A DNA stretch of 36,980 nucleotides from Pseudoselenomonas ruminantium (GTDB taxonomy: Bacteria; Bacillota; Negativicutes; Selenomonadales; Selenomonadaceae): positions 1 through 36,980 of the forward strand of contig CACZHK010000024.1 in NCBI GenBank assembly GCA_902780915.1. Direction: 5' to 3'. Under the pieces are notes generated by a model, which was not told the DNA's origin, made no database searches, and worked only from the letters and a program-made list of their open reading frames with translations. The translations under genes and the position numbers were made by a program. Each line of letters starts with the position of its first letter. Position 1 is the first letter of the stretch. Shown here one piece after another: positions 1 through 7,342 of this stretch.

Positions 1-897
1 GCCAAGGAGAGCATCTTCAGCTCCCTGAACAATCTCAAGGTGGCCAGCGTGGCCGGGGGCGGTTTTGAGGAGGTCATGGGGTTCACTCACGAGGAAATAC
101 AGCAGATGGCTGAGGATTTTCATGTGCCGGAGAAGTACGAGGAAATCAAGCTTTGGTATGACGGATATAATTTTTCTGGGCAGGCCATTTTCAATCCTTG
201 GTCGGTGATAAGCTATTTTGATAACTCATGCCTCCCTGCCGCCTATTGGGTGAATACTTCTGGCAACGTCATTCTTCGGCATATGCTTGAAAAGGCCACT
301 GCGTCACAGATCAAGGCGCTGACAGATCTCTTGCATGGCAAGAAGATAAATGTCACCCTTGACGAAGGGGTTATCTATGACGGCATCTACAAGAACAGCA
401 ATGCTCTTTTCTCCATGCTGCTGACCACTGGCTATCTGACTATGGTGGATTACCCCGACTATGCCGAGGGGGAGACCCGCTCTACCATGAGGATTCCCAA
501 CAGAGAAATCAGCTATCTTTTCAAGGGGGAGGTCATGGCACATCTGGAGAGTGTCACTCCAGATAATACCCCATTGTATCAACTGCTGGACAGCCTGCTC
601 ATGGGCAATGTTGAGGATTTTGCCGAGGCGTTGTCAAATTACCTGCGCCTGCTGGCCAGCTTCTACGATACGGCGGCTAGGGAAAGCTTTTATCACGGCC
701 TGGTATTGGGGCTGCTGGCCACTCTTATGCCCCGCTTCGAGGTGGTATCGAACCGCGAAAGCGGCTACGGCAGGTTCGATGTGGCCATCTTCCCCGGCAA
801 GAATCAGACTGCAGGCGCACTGCTGGAGTTCAAGGTGGCAGAGAGCGAAGCAGAAATGCCGGCGCGGGCGCAGGAAGCCTTGGCGCAGGTCATATAG
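1..897 (+). CDS. AAA-ATPase / PD-(D/E)XK nuclease-domain protein, 5'-partial
   Basis: The reading frame is open from base 1, so the gene starts outside the window; the first in-window GTG (base 40) is internal. The visible 298 residues match the C-terminal half of the 'AAA-like domain plus PD-(D/E)XK nuclease' family (DUF1703 type) that is expanded in Selenomonas and gut Bacteroidetes/Firmicutes. Seen: the WYDGYNF motif typical after the ATPase core, then near the end GRFDVAIF and LLEFKV, which supply the D and ExK of a nuclease fold. Family function is unsettled; DNA or toxin-like roles have been proposed. Oddity: the protein stops about eight residues after an alanine-rich segment where relatives usually continue for roughly 30-40 residues. 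The stop lies just before a terminator, so the C-terminus looks clipped and the gene may be inactive. Confidence 0.8.
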   Translation, partial: AKESIFSSLNNLKVASVAGGGFEEVMGFTHEEIQQMAEDFHVPEKYEEIKLWYDGYNFSGQAIFNPWSVISYFDNSCLPAAYWVNTSGNVILRHMLEKATASQIKALTDLLHGKKINVTLDEGVIYDGIYKNSNALFSMLLTTGYLTMVDYPDYAEGETRSTMRIPNREISYLFKGEVMAHLESVTPDNTPLYQLLDSLLMGNVEDFAEALSNYLRLLASFYDTAARESFYHGLVLGLLATLMPRFEVVSNRESGYGRFDVAIFPGKNQTAGALLEFKVAESEAEMPARAQEALAQVI

Positions 898-926
898 AGA
901 CAAGGAGAAATTGAATTTCAGCAAGA

Positions 927-974
927 AAAAGGCACCTGTCCGAAGCGTTGCAGCTTCGGGCTGGTGCCTTGTTT
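927..974. terminator. Bidirectional hairpin terminator
   Basis: AAGGCACC (929-936) pairs with GGTGCCTT (963-970), and an inner CCGAAGC/GCTTCGG extends the stem. A T-run follows on both strands (TTTT after 971; the complement of AAAAA before 931). It lies between two convergent genes and would serve both. Confidence 0.8.
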
Positions 975-1530
975 TACCTTGCCAAATCGGCAAATATGTC
1001 TTTGACGGGGATGATGAGGTCATCGTAGAGGCTGACCTTGATGTCTTCCTTGAGCCTCTCCTGCTCCATTTCCTCCTCATCCAGTCCTTCCCATTCTTCC
1101 TCGGTGTAGTTGTGATAGATTTGCCGTCTTTCAGCAGGTAGACGGTGATATTTTCGGACTTGGGGTCGATGATCCAATATTCCTTGACGCCGTGCTTCTC
1201 GTAGGTGTCTTTCTTGACGCTCAGGTCGCGCTTGGCGGTGGTGGGGGAGAGGATTTCCACCACGAAGTCCGGGGCACCTTCGATATGGTTCAGCTTGATT
1301 TTGCTCCTGTCACAGACGATAAGCAGGTCGGGGATGTAGAATGTCCTGTCCTCAAATACTACTTTGGCTTCGGTATAAACTTTGCACTTTTTTCCTAAAA
1401 GAAATGTACGGATTATCCTGCTCAGGTTTCCTTGAATGTCGAGATGAGGCAGACTGGCGGCGGCAAGCATATATATCTTGCCATGCTCCATTTCATATTT
1501 CCTGTCCTCATATTCCCTCAACTGTTCCAT
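974..1530 (-). pseudogene. Uma2-family (DUF820) PD-(D/E)XK endonuclease, frameshifted
   Basis: Start chosen at the ATG whose complement is 1528-1530, preceded on the minus strand by GGAGGGA (about 1534-1540); an upstream in-frame ATG at 1572 has no such site. The N-terminal part reads as Uma2: YEMEHGKIYML, then FYIPDLLIV, DFVVEILSPTT and KEYWIIDPKSENITVY, covering the D and E catalytic positions of the fold. At about 1122-1135, after LLKDGK, the Uma2 pattern jumps by one frame to YHNYTEEEWEGLDEEE and ends IKVSLYDDLIIPVKDIFADLAR, the usual C-terminus, at a stop at 974. A one-base loss (or two-base gain) explains this. Uma2 proteins are putative nucleases, often in many copies in Selenomonas and cyanobacteria. 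Either a true pseudogene or a sequencing error. Confidence 0.75.
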
Positions 1531-1692
1531 GTTCGTCCCTCCGTTCTTCGGGTTGCCATGCTTTTCTTTCATTATACAATGCAGGAGGGTGTTTTGCTAG
1601 TGTGCCTGCCGAAGCACTTATCAGAATTTACGAATTGTTTGCTGCAGGCAGGAATTTTCTTTGCAAAAATAGAAATTGTGTCTTGTATTCCC

Positions 1693-1721
1693 ATGACAAA
1701 TAGAGGTCAAATTGCTACAAT
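1693..1721 (+). promoter_or_regulatory. Sigma-70-type promoter for hisC
   Basis: -35 ATGACA (1693-1698, 5/6 to consensus), 17-bp spacer, -10 TACAAT (1716-1721, 5/6). It sits 48 bp before the hisC start codon. Confidence 0.6.
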
Positions 1722-1768
1722 AAAGGCAGTTGTAAACTTGTAACCAGAAAGCCGGGAGGTATTTGTAT

Positions 1769-2818
1769 ATGAGCTTTAGCGATAATATCCGCCGTGTTAC
1801 TCCTTATACTCCTGGGGAGCAGCCCCAGCGCAAGGTCATCAAGCTGAATACCAATGAGTCCCCTTATCCCCCTTCTCCCCAGGTGGTGGAGGCTATCCGT
1901 GCTATCAAGGCTTCCAAGCTGCGGCTTTACCCTGACCCGGATTGCCGTGAGCTGCGGGAGACGCTGGCTGAGGAGTACGGCCTTGAGCCGGAGCAGGTCT
2001 TCGTGGGAGTTGGCTCCGATGATGTGCTGTCCATGTGTTTCCTGACCTTCTTTGCGGGGAAGAAGCCTGTGCTCTTCAATGATATTACTTATTCCTTCTA
2101 TGAGGTCTGGGCGGATGTATACCGCATTCCCTTTGAAACAGTGCCGCTGAGAGATGATTTTTCCTTTGATCCGAAGGGCTTTTTGAAGGAGAATGGCGGC
2201 ATAGTCATCTGCAACCCCAATGCGCCTACCAGTTTGGAAGCTGAGCTGGCAGACATTGAGAAGGTGGTGGCGGAGAATCAGGATTCGGTGGTGCTCATTG
2301 ATGAGGCCTATGTGGACTTCGGCGCTCACACCGCCCTGCCTCTCCTCAAGAAGTATCCCAATGTGGTCATCGTCCGCACCATGTCCAAGTCCCGTGCCCT
2401 GGCGGGCCTCAGGGTGGGCTATGCCTTCGGCAGCAAGGAACTTATCAAGGCGCTGCATGATGTGAAGTTCTCTGTCAATTCCTACACCCTCAATATGCCG
2501 GCTTTGGTGGCTGGCGTAGCCGCTGCGGCTGACAGGGAATATTTCGAGGAGACTGTGGACAGGGTGCTGGTGACCAGGGAAAAGACCAAGGAGGCACTGC
2601 GGAGCTTTGGCTTCACGGTGCCGGAATCACGCACCAACTTCCTTTTCGCCAAGCCGCCAGAGGGGACTTCGGCGGAGTCCCTCTTTGAGAAGCTGAAGGA
2701 GAAAGACATCTATGTCCGCTTCTTCAAAAAGCCCCGCCTGTCCGATTACCTGCGCATCACCATTGGCACCGATGCCGAGATGGAGCAGTTCATCAAGGTG
2801 CTGCAGGAGATACTTTGA
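1769..2818 (+). CDS. hisC: Histidinol-phosphate aminotransferase
   Basis: PLP-dependent class I/II (fold type I) aminotransferase that converts imidazole-acetol phosphate plus glutamate to histidinol phosphate and 2-oxoglutarate in cytosolic histidine synthesis; relatives also act on aromatic amino acids. Seen in the 349 residues: N-terminal KLNTNESPYPP, the NPNAPTS motif, DEAYVDF (the Asp that contacts PLP) and RTMSKSRALAGLRVGY, which carries the Schiff-base lysine. Length is normal for HisC. The ATG at 1769 is preceded by GGGAGG (1754-1759); the in-frame TTG at 1763 is too close to it. The gene has its own promoter and terminator and no other his gene beside it, so it is a stand-alone unit. 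Confidence 0.93.
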   Translation: MSFSDNIRRVTPYTPGEQPQRKVIKLNTNESPYPPSPQVVEAIRAIKASKLRLYPDPDCRELRETLAEEYGLEPEQVFVGVGSDDVLSMCFLTFFAGKKPVLFNDITYSFYEVWADVYRIPFETVPLRDDFSFDPKGFLKENGGIVICNPNAPTSLEAELADIEKVVAENQDSVVLIDEAYVDFGAHTALPLLKKYPNVVIVRTMSKSRALAGLRVGYAFGSKELIKALHDVKFSVNSYTLNMPALVAGVAAAADREYFEETVDRVLVTREKTKEALRSFGFTVPESRTNFLFAKPPEGTSAESLFEKLKEKDIYVRFFKKPRLSDYLRITIGTDAEMEQFIKVLQEIL

Positions 2819-2828
2819 CGATTGTTGA

Positions 2829-2868
2829 TGCCCGGCCTGCCCTTCAGGGGTTCAGGCCGGGTATTTTT
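2829..2868 (+). terminator. hisC terminator
   Basis: CCCGGCCTG (2831-2839) pairs with CAGGCCGGG (2853-2861), followed by TATTTTT. A strong rho-independent terminator 12 bp after the hisC stop. Confidence 0.9.
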
Positions 2869-2871
2869 AGG

Positions 2872-2900
2872 CAAAAAAATAAGGCTGGGTAAGCCAGCCT
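2872..2900 (-). terminator. Terminator of the AEC transporter gene
   Basis: On the minus strand GGCTGG pairs with CCAGCC (2883-2888 with 2894-2899), followed by TTATTTTTTT (complement of 2873-2882). It ends the ldh/AEC transcript, tail to tail with hisC. Confidence 0.8.
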
Positions 2901-2905
2901 AGTTG

Positions 2906-3859
2906 TCAGTGCAGTAAGAAGAAAAGCAGGGGGAAAATTATGGTAAGGTACAAAATGGTGGTGAGGATGAAGGAGGATACAGCCAGGTCAGTCCTGAGCT
3001 GATAGAGCTTCGAGGCCAGCACCGCATTGATGGCGGTGGGGGTGGTGGAGAGAATCAGGAGGGTGTTCAGGAGCACCGGGTCGGTGAAGACCAGGCGGCT
3101 GGTGAAGAAGACGAAGAAGGGCACGGCCAGGAAGCGGATGGCGCAGAGGTCAAGGACATATTTGAGGTAATGCCTGGCTTTGCCGAAGTCCATCAGGTAG
3201 CCCACAGGCAGCATGGCCGTCCAGGCACCGATGTGCACCAGGCTCTGGAAGAAGGGGGACAGAGCCTGGGGACGCTCTACCCCGCAGGCTTGCAGGGCTA
3301 GGCCTGCCACCATGCCTAGGAGGGAGAGCTGGTTCCAGGAGAAGAACATCCTGAAAAAATTCTTGAGCCTGCTGCCCTGTCGCTGGGCCAGGCCGTGGTG
3401 CTTGAGGTAAAGGAATTGAGCCATTGGGAAGACCAGGAGCACCAGCATGACATTCTGGCAGGTGCCGATCAGCTGGGCATAGGCAAAGCCATGCTCATTG
3501 TAGAGGATGAAAGCGCAGACACCGCCCAGAGTGCCCAGGTTGGCCAGCATGGCGCTGGCAATATAGGCACCCCGCACCAGGAGATTCTTGAAGCGCCGGG
3601 AGAGCACTGTGCCGATGGCTCCCGGGAAGAGGATGAGCAGGGTGCCGTAAATGGGGATGAGAGCCAGATCCCAGGACAGGGGCAGCACCCAGAAGGCCAG
3701 CAGGGAGAGGGTGGTGTAGATCAGGCGCACATTGATCTTGATAAGCAGATTGATTTTTTTCTCTGAAACAATGTGCCACTCCTTGATGATGTAGCCGACC
3801 GCCAGAGGGGCAATCAGGTCTGTGAGCACATAGATGAGCCGCAGCCAGGATTCGTCCAA
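2906..3859 (-). CDS. AEC-family transporter (auxin efflux carrier-like permease)
   Basis: A 317-residue integral membrane protein with about ten hydrophobic segments spread over its length, in the two-bundle layout of the AEC/BASS superfamily. AEC members in bacteria move organic acids such as malate or malonate by secondary transport; the substrate here cannot be read from the sequence. Its place after ldh suggests an organic or 2-hydroxy acid (inference). The start is a TTG (complement of 3857-3859) with GAGGTGA (3866-3872) seven bases upstream; no ATG fits better. A strong hairpin terminator lies only about eight bases upstream of that SD, so expression probably depends on read-through from ldh or on a promoter inside ldh. 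Confidence 0.8.
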   Translation of the reverse strand: MDESWLRLIYVLTDLIAPLAVGYIIKEWHIVSEKKINLLIKINVRLIYTTLSLLAFWVLPLSWDLALIPIYGTLLILFPGAIGTVLSRRFKNLLVRGAYIASAMLANLGTLGGVCAFILYNEHGFAYAQLIGTCQNVMLVLLVFPMAQFLYLKHHGLAQRQGSRLKNFFRMFFSWNQLSLLGMVAGLALQACGVERPQALSPFFQSLVHIGAWTAMLPVGYLMDFGKARHYLKYVLDLCAIRFLAVPFFVFFTSRLVFTDPVLLNTLLILSTTPTAINAVLASKLYQLRTDLAVSSFILTTILYLTIIFPLLFFLLH

Positions 3860-3875
3860 ATAGTGTCACCTCATT

Positions 3876-3910
3876 TCAAAAAGGCTCCGGCCAGTGCCGG
3901 AGCCTTTCTA
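3876..3910 (-). terminator. ldh terminator / read-through attenuator before the AEC gene
   Basis: Near-perfect palindrome: AAAGGCTCCGGC (3880-3891), loop CAGT, GCCGGAGCCTTT (3896-3907). On the minus strand TTTTT and then the SD of the AEC gene follow at once. It ends ldh messages and meters the downstream gene. Confidence 0.85.
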
Positions 3911-3928
3911 TATGCTTTGGAAGCGAGA

Positions 3929-4885
3929 TTATTTGATGCCGGCGCCATCGAGAGCACTGCGTACGCTCTTGGCAGCTGCGTGCATCTTCTCCAACTCCTC
4001 GTCGGTGAGATGAATCTCGAAGGAGCGCATGATGCCAGTTGCGCAAATCATGCGGGGAATGGAGAGAGCCACATCGTGGAGGCCATACTCGCCATCAAGG
4101 ACTGCAGAGCAGGGCAGGATGGTGTGCTCATCGTAGAGCACAGCCTTGATGAAGCGGCAGGCAGCCATGGCGATGCCGGTGTTGGTGAAGCCCTTCTTGT
4201 TGATGACATCGTAAGCGACCTGCACCAGCTCGTTCTCCACAGCCTGCTTGTCCAGCTTGTCGGTGTGGTGGAAGTACTCATCCAGGTGCTCGAGAGCGAA
4301 GCCTGCGCAGCCGGTGGTGGACCAGGCTACGAAAGCGCTGTTGCCGTGCTCGCCGAGGACATAGCCGTTGATGTTCTTCGGATCCACCTGGTACTTGTCA
4401 GCCAGGATGCGACGGAAACGATAGGTCTCCAGCATGGTGCCGGTGCCCAGGATGAGATTGCGGGGGTAATCGAACTGAGTGGAAACAACGTAGGTTGCCA
4501 CATCCAGCGGGTTGGTGATCATGATGATCATGGCTTCCTTCGTGTACTTCACGATCTCGCCCATGACGGAGCTCATGATCTTGGCGTTGGTGCCGGCCAG
4601 CTTCAGGCGGTCAGGAGTCTCGCCCGGGCGGATGGAGGGGCCAGCGGTGATGACGATGATGTTGGCATCACGGCAATCCTCATAGGTGCCCAGATGGAAC
4701 TTGATGTTGGTGCTGTACACGCAGGAAGTAGCATGGCTGGAGTCCTTGGCCTCGCCCCAAGCCTTGTCCTCGTTGAGGTCGATGAGAGCTACCTCAGTAG
4801 CCAGCTGGAAATCAGCGATTTTGTTGGCTACGGCAGAACCCACGTTGCTGGCACCGATGACAACGATTTTTCTTCTGTTGTTCAT
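3929..4885 (-). CDS. ldh: L-lactate dehydrogenase, S. ruminantium type
   Basis: NAD-dependent reduction of pyruvate to L-lactate in the cytosol, the main way for Selenomonas to re-oxidise NADH during fast growth. Seen in 318 residues: dinucleotide motif VVIGASNVGSAVANKI with the acidic ALIDLNE that selects NAD; ITNPLDV; the substrate-binding Arg in ETYRFRR; and catalytic His in GEHGNS, where most relatives have GEHGDS/T. The mobile loop AGPSIRPGETPDR is two residues longer than the usual one and has Ile where LDH has Gln102 and malate dehydrogenase has Arg102. From memory the characterised S. ruminantium LDH shares this loop; L-2-hydroxyisocaproate dehydrogenases also have a longer loop, so a wider 2-keto acid range is possible. 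The start has AGGGGG ten bases upstream. Confidence 0.9.
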   Translation of the reverse strand: MNNRRKIVVIGASNVGSAVANKIADFQLATEVALIDLNEDKAWGEAKDSSHATSCVYSTNIKFHLGTYEDCRDANIIVITAGPSIRPGETPDRLKLAGTNAKIMSSVMGEIVKYTKEAMIIMITNPLDVATYVVSTQFDYPRNLILGTGTMLETYRFRRILADKYQVDPKNINGYVLGEHGNSAFVAWSTTGCAGFALEHLDEYFHHTDKLDKQAVENELVQVAYDVINKKGFTNTGIAMAACRFIKAVLYDEHTILPCSAVLDGEYGLHDVALSIPRMICATGIMRSFEIHLTDEELEKMHAAAKSVRSALDGAGIK

Positions 4886-4917
4886 TTTTCAAAAACCCCC
4901 TGTAAACATAGAAGCTG

Positions 4918-4992
4918 GTACCTATGGGCATTCAGTCCATGGGTACATGGCAAAACCGACCTGGTTATTTCTGTGGTGGCCCCGGTCGGTTT
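4918..4992 (-). promoter_or_regulatory. Structured 5' leader of ldh
   Basis: The transcript leader of about 130 nt contains two hairpins. The first, AAACCGACC (4953-4961) with GGTCGGTTT (4984-4992), is followed on the minus strand by TTTT and so resembles a weak terminator or attenuator. The second pairs GTACCTATGG (4918-4927) with CCATGGGTAC (4937-4946), with one mismatch. A TTGTGA half-site (4991-4996, plus strand) recalls half of a Rex operator, but the partner half is poor. Confidence 0.45.
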
Positions 4993-5021
4993 GTGAAAAA
5001 TATCTTTAGGAATATGTCTCA

Positions 5022-5050
5022 ATCGTACCATTGTAAGGAATAGTTGTCAA
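5022..5050 (-). promoter_or_regulatory. ldh promoter
   Basis: On the minus strand: -35 TTGACA (perfect; complement of 5045-5050), 17-bp spacer, -10 TACGAT (complement of 5022-5027, 5/6). A strong vegetative promoter fitting a highly expressed fermentation enzyme. Confidence 0.8.
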
Positions 5051-5142
5051 TGCAGGGGAAAATAGAAATTAAAGCAGTTTTTTTTAGACAATTTAGAGTA
5101 GTGCGTGTAAATTTGTTTTCCGTGAAGTTTTGCTGAAAAGTG

Positions 5143-5171
5143 TTGTATAGAAGGGGGATTTAGGTTATTAT
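5143..5171 (+). promoter_or_regulatory. Candidate mbl promoter
   Basis: -35 TTGTAT (5143-5148), 17-bp spacer, -10 TATTAT (5166-5171, 5/6), in an AT-rich 185-bp gap (5051-5235) between the divergent ldh and mbl. I see no other feature in the gap besides a T8 run near 5078-5085. Confidence 0.4.
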
Positions 5172-5235
5172 AAAGCATGGTTTGATACCTAGTGATAAAT
5201 ACGTAAGCTTTCATATATAGCAAGGGGTAGGTTTT

Positions 5236-6258
5236 ATGTTTGGCATGAATATGGATATAGGCATTGATTTGGGCACGGCCAATGTGCTGGTTTATGTGAA
5301 GGGCAAGGGCATCGTGCTGCGGGAACCCTCCGTGGTGGCGGTGGACAAGGATACCAACCGCGTCCTGGCCATTGGTGAGGAGGCCCGCCGCATGATCGGG
5401 CGCACTCCGGGGAATATCGTGGCCATCCGCCCGCTCAGGGAAGGGGTTATCGCTGATTATGATATCACCGAGACCATGCTCAGGCACTTCATCGAGAAGG
5501 TGGTGGGCAGGAGCTTCGTCTTCCGTCCCCGCATTATGATCTGCATTCCCTCCGGCGTCACCATGGTGGAGCAGAGGGCGGTGCAGGAAGCTGCCGAGCA
5601 GGCAGGAGCACGCCACACCCAGCTCATTGAGGAGCCTTTGGCAGCAGCCTTGGGCGCAGGGCTGGATATAGCCGAGCCTTATGGCTCCATGGTGGTGGAT
5701 ATTGGCGGCGGCACCACGGATATAGCCGTGATTTCCTTGGGGGGCATCGTCCAGAGCGCCAGCCTGCGCATAGCAGGTGACAGGTTCGATACGGACATCA
5801 TCGCCTATGTGAAAAAAGAATTCAACCTCATGATTGGCGAGCGCACTGCCGAGAATATCAAGATGGAGGTGGGGGCGGCTTTTGCTGATGCCCGGAATGA
5901 GACTATGGATATCCGTGGCCGCGACCTGCTTTCCGGCCTGCCCAAGACCGTGCAGATCACTACGGCTCAGGCTCATGAGGCAGTGTACCAGTCTGTCAAT
6001 GCTATTGTGGACTGCGTGAAGAAGGTGCTGGAGGACACTCCTCCCGAGCTGGCGGCAGATATCATGGACAGGGGCATTGTGCTCACCGGCGGCGGTGCCA
6101 TGCTCTACGGCCTGGATGAGCTTATCCGCCGTGAGACTCAGATTCCCACGGCTTTGGCTACGGATGCCATGAGCTGCGTGGCTCTCGGCTGCGGCAAGGC
6201 CCTGGATACCTTCTCGCGCTTCGATGGCAAGGCCATGAATACGAGATTTACGAAGTAA
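5236..6258 (+). CDS. mbl: MreB/Mbl-family actin-like cell-shape protein
   Basis: Bacterial actin homologue that polymerises under the inner membrane and guides elongasome peptidoglycan synthesis; in curved Selenomonas cells it should help set shape. Seen in 340 residues: phosphate-1 motif DIGIDLGTANVLVY, SVVAVDKDTNRVLAIGEEA, phosphate-2 motif VVDIGGGTTDIAVIS, ERTAENIKMEVGAA, and adenosine motif GIVLTGGGAMLYGLDELI. Length is normal. The start ATG has AAGGGG eight bases upstream. I prefer Mbl because the gene sits directly before flhO/flhP (flgF/flgG), the same order as spoIIID-mbl-flhO-flhP in Bacillus subtilis. A terminator separates it from flgF, so it need not be co-transcribed with the flagellar genes. 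Confidence 0.9.
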   Translation: MFGMNMDIGIDLGTANVLVYVKGKGIVLREPSVVAVDKDTNRVLAIGEEARRMIGRTPGNIVAIRPLREGVIADYDITETMLRHFIEKVVGRSFVFRPRIMICIPSGVTMVEQRAVQEAAEQAGARHTQLIEEPLAAALGAGLDIAEPYGSMVVDIGGGTTDIAVISLGGIVQSASLRIAGDRFDTDIIAYVKKEFNLMIGERTAENIKMEVGAAFADARNETMDIRGRDLLSGLPKTVQITTAQAHEAVYQSVNAIVDCVKKVLEDTPPELAADIMDRGIVLTGGGAMLYGLDELIRRETQIPTALATDAMSCVALGCGKALDTFSRFDGKAMNTRFTK

Positions 6259-6265
6259 GTTTATG

Positions 6266-6294
6266 AGCCTCCGTTTGTCCGGGAGGCTTTTTTA
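6266..6294 (+). terminator. mbl terminator
   Basis: AGCCTCC (6266-6272) pairs with GGGAGGCT (6281-6288), followed by TTTTTTATTT. Eight bases after the mbl stop. Confidence 0.85.
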
Positions 6295-6415
6295 TTTCGC
6301 TGTAGAGGATTTCACGGGTTGATGGCGAATAGTAGAATCAACTTGGAGTATCGCCTTCAGCAGATGGATGGATCTTGCAAAAGCAAAGACAGATAGATAG
6401 ACGGAGGTAAGGAAT

Positions 6416-7234
6416 ATGTGGCGTGGCTTATACACGGCTGCTTCGGGCATGATCACGGAGATGAAGCGCACTGATACACTGGCCAACAATTTGGCCAATG
6501 CCGATACCGCTGGCTTCAAGCGGGACGAGGCCATCAACAGGGAATTTGAGCCCATGCTCATCCGCCGCATCAATGACGGCACGGACAAGGGTGATGTCAC
6601 TACTTTCAAGCAGTTCCATGTGGGCAACAACCTGCCGCGGGTAGGCACCCTGGGCCTTGGCTCTTATATTGATGAGATTGCCACCGACCACAGCCAGGGG
6701 CCTTTCCAGACCACAGGCAATCCTTTGGATCTGGGGATTTCCGGGGATGGATATTTTGCCATTGACACCCCTCAGGGGGTGCGCTATACCCGCAATGGCA
6801 GCTTCTTCCGCAGCAGCACCGGGGAGCTGCAGACGGTGAATGGGCAGAGAGTCCGGGGACAGGGTGGCAGTGCCATCACTATTCCCCGCAATGCCGTGCA
6901 GGTGAATGTCACTCCCGAGGGGGAGATTTCTGCTATGGTAGAAGGGCAGCGGCAGGTCTTGGGCAGGCTGGAATTCGTGAGCTTCGGCCCTGACCCCCGG
7001 GCAGTGCTCAAGCAGGGGGACAGCCTCTACTATCCCCAGCAGGGGGCGCAGCCTCAGCCTGCGGGGGGCACCATCGAGCAGGGGGTGCTGGAGAAATCCA
7101 ATACCCAGGTGGTGTCGGAAATGGTGGCCCTCATCAATAACTATCGGGTTTACGAGGCGGGTTCCAAGGCTGTGACGACACAGGATACGCTGCTTGACAA
7201 GGCGGCCAATGAGATCGCGCCTGTGTCCGGTTGA
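6416..7234 (+). CDS. flgF: Flagellar basal-body rod protein FlgF (FlhO)
   Basis: A proximal/distal rod subunit of the flagellar axial structure, exported by the flagellar type III system. Seen in 272 residues: N-terminal rod motif MWRGLYTAASGMITEMKRTD followed by LANNLANADTAGFKRD (Flg_bb_rod); central DLGISGDGYFAI and RYTRNGSFF (FlgE/F/G core); C-terminal EKSNTQVVSEMVALINNYRVYEAGSKAV (Flg_bbr_C). The two ends form the coiled rod wall. SD ACGGAGG lies about eight bases before the ATG. The leader 6295-6415 has a TAGAAT -10-like box (6333-6338) with only a poor -35, so the promoter is unresolved. Assigned FlgF rather than FlgG because a better FlgG follows. Confidence 0.9.
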   Translation: MWRGLYTAASGMITEMKRTDTLANNLANADTAGFKRDEAINREFEPMLIRRINDGTDKGDVTTFKQFHVGNNLPRVGTLGLGSYIDEIATDHSQGPFQTTGNPLDLGISGDGYFAIDTPQGVRYTRNGSFFRSSTGELQTVNGQRVRGQGGSAITIPRNAVQVNVTPEGEISAMVEGQRQVLGRLEFVSFGPDPRAVLKQGDSLYYPQQGAQPQPAGGTIEQGVLEKSNTQVVSEMVALINNYRVYEAGSKAVTTQDTLLDKAANEIAPVSG

Positions 7235-7277
7235 TCTGAATAAGAGCCTTCCCCGGAGGGGATGGCAATAAAGTGTT

Positions 7278-7304
7278 TAAGAAAAACGCAGTTTCCTCCG
7301 ATAT
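7278..7304 (+). promoter_or_regulatory. Sigma-28 (FliA/SigD)-like promoter before flgG
   Basis: TAAG (7278-7281), 15-bp spacer, TCCGATAT (7297-7304). This fits the flagellar sigma-28 pattern TAAA-N15-GCCGATAT with one mismatch in each box. It lies 38 bp before flgG, in an otherwise gene-free 108-bp gap. Confidence 0.55.
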
Positions 7305-7342
7305 AGATTAGAGAGCATAATTTCAGATGGAGGGATGTTCCT

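Noticed and set aside
634..1572. Single 312-residue minus-strand protein
   Set aside because: Only its N-terminal part is Uma2. The rest follows the frameshift and runs antisense into the AAA-type gene.
3773..4996. Long open frame (407 codons) on the plus strand opposite ldh
   Set aside because: Antisense to a clear LDH gene, no SD, composition typical of a shadow frame in GC-rich codons.
6366..6410. Sigma-28-like box ACAGATAG before flgF
   Set aside because: No matching -35 element at 14-16 bp.
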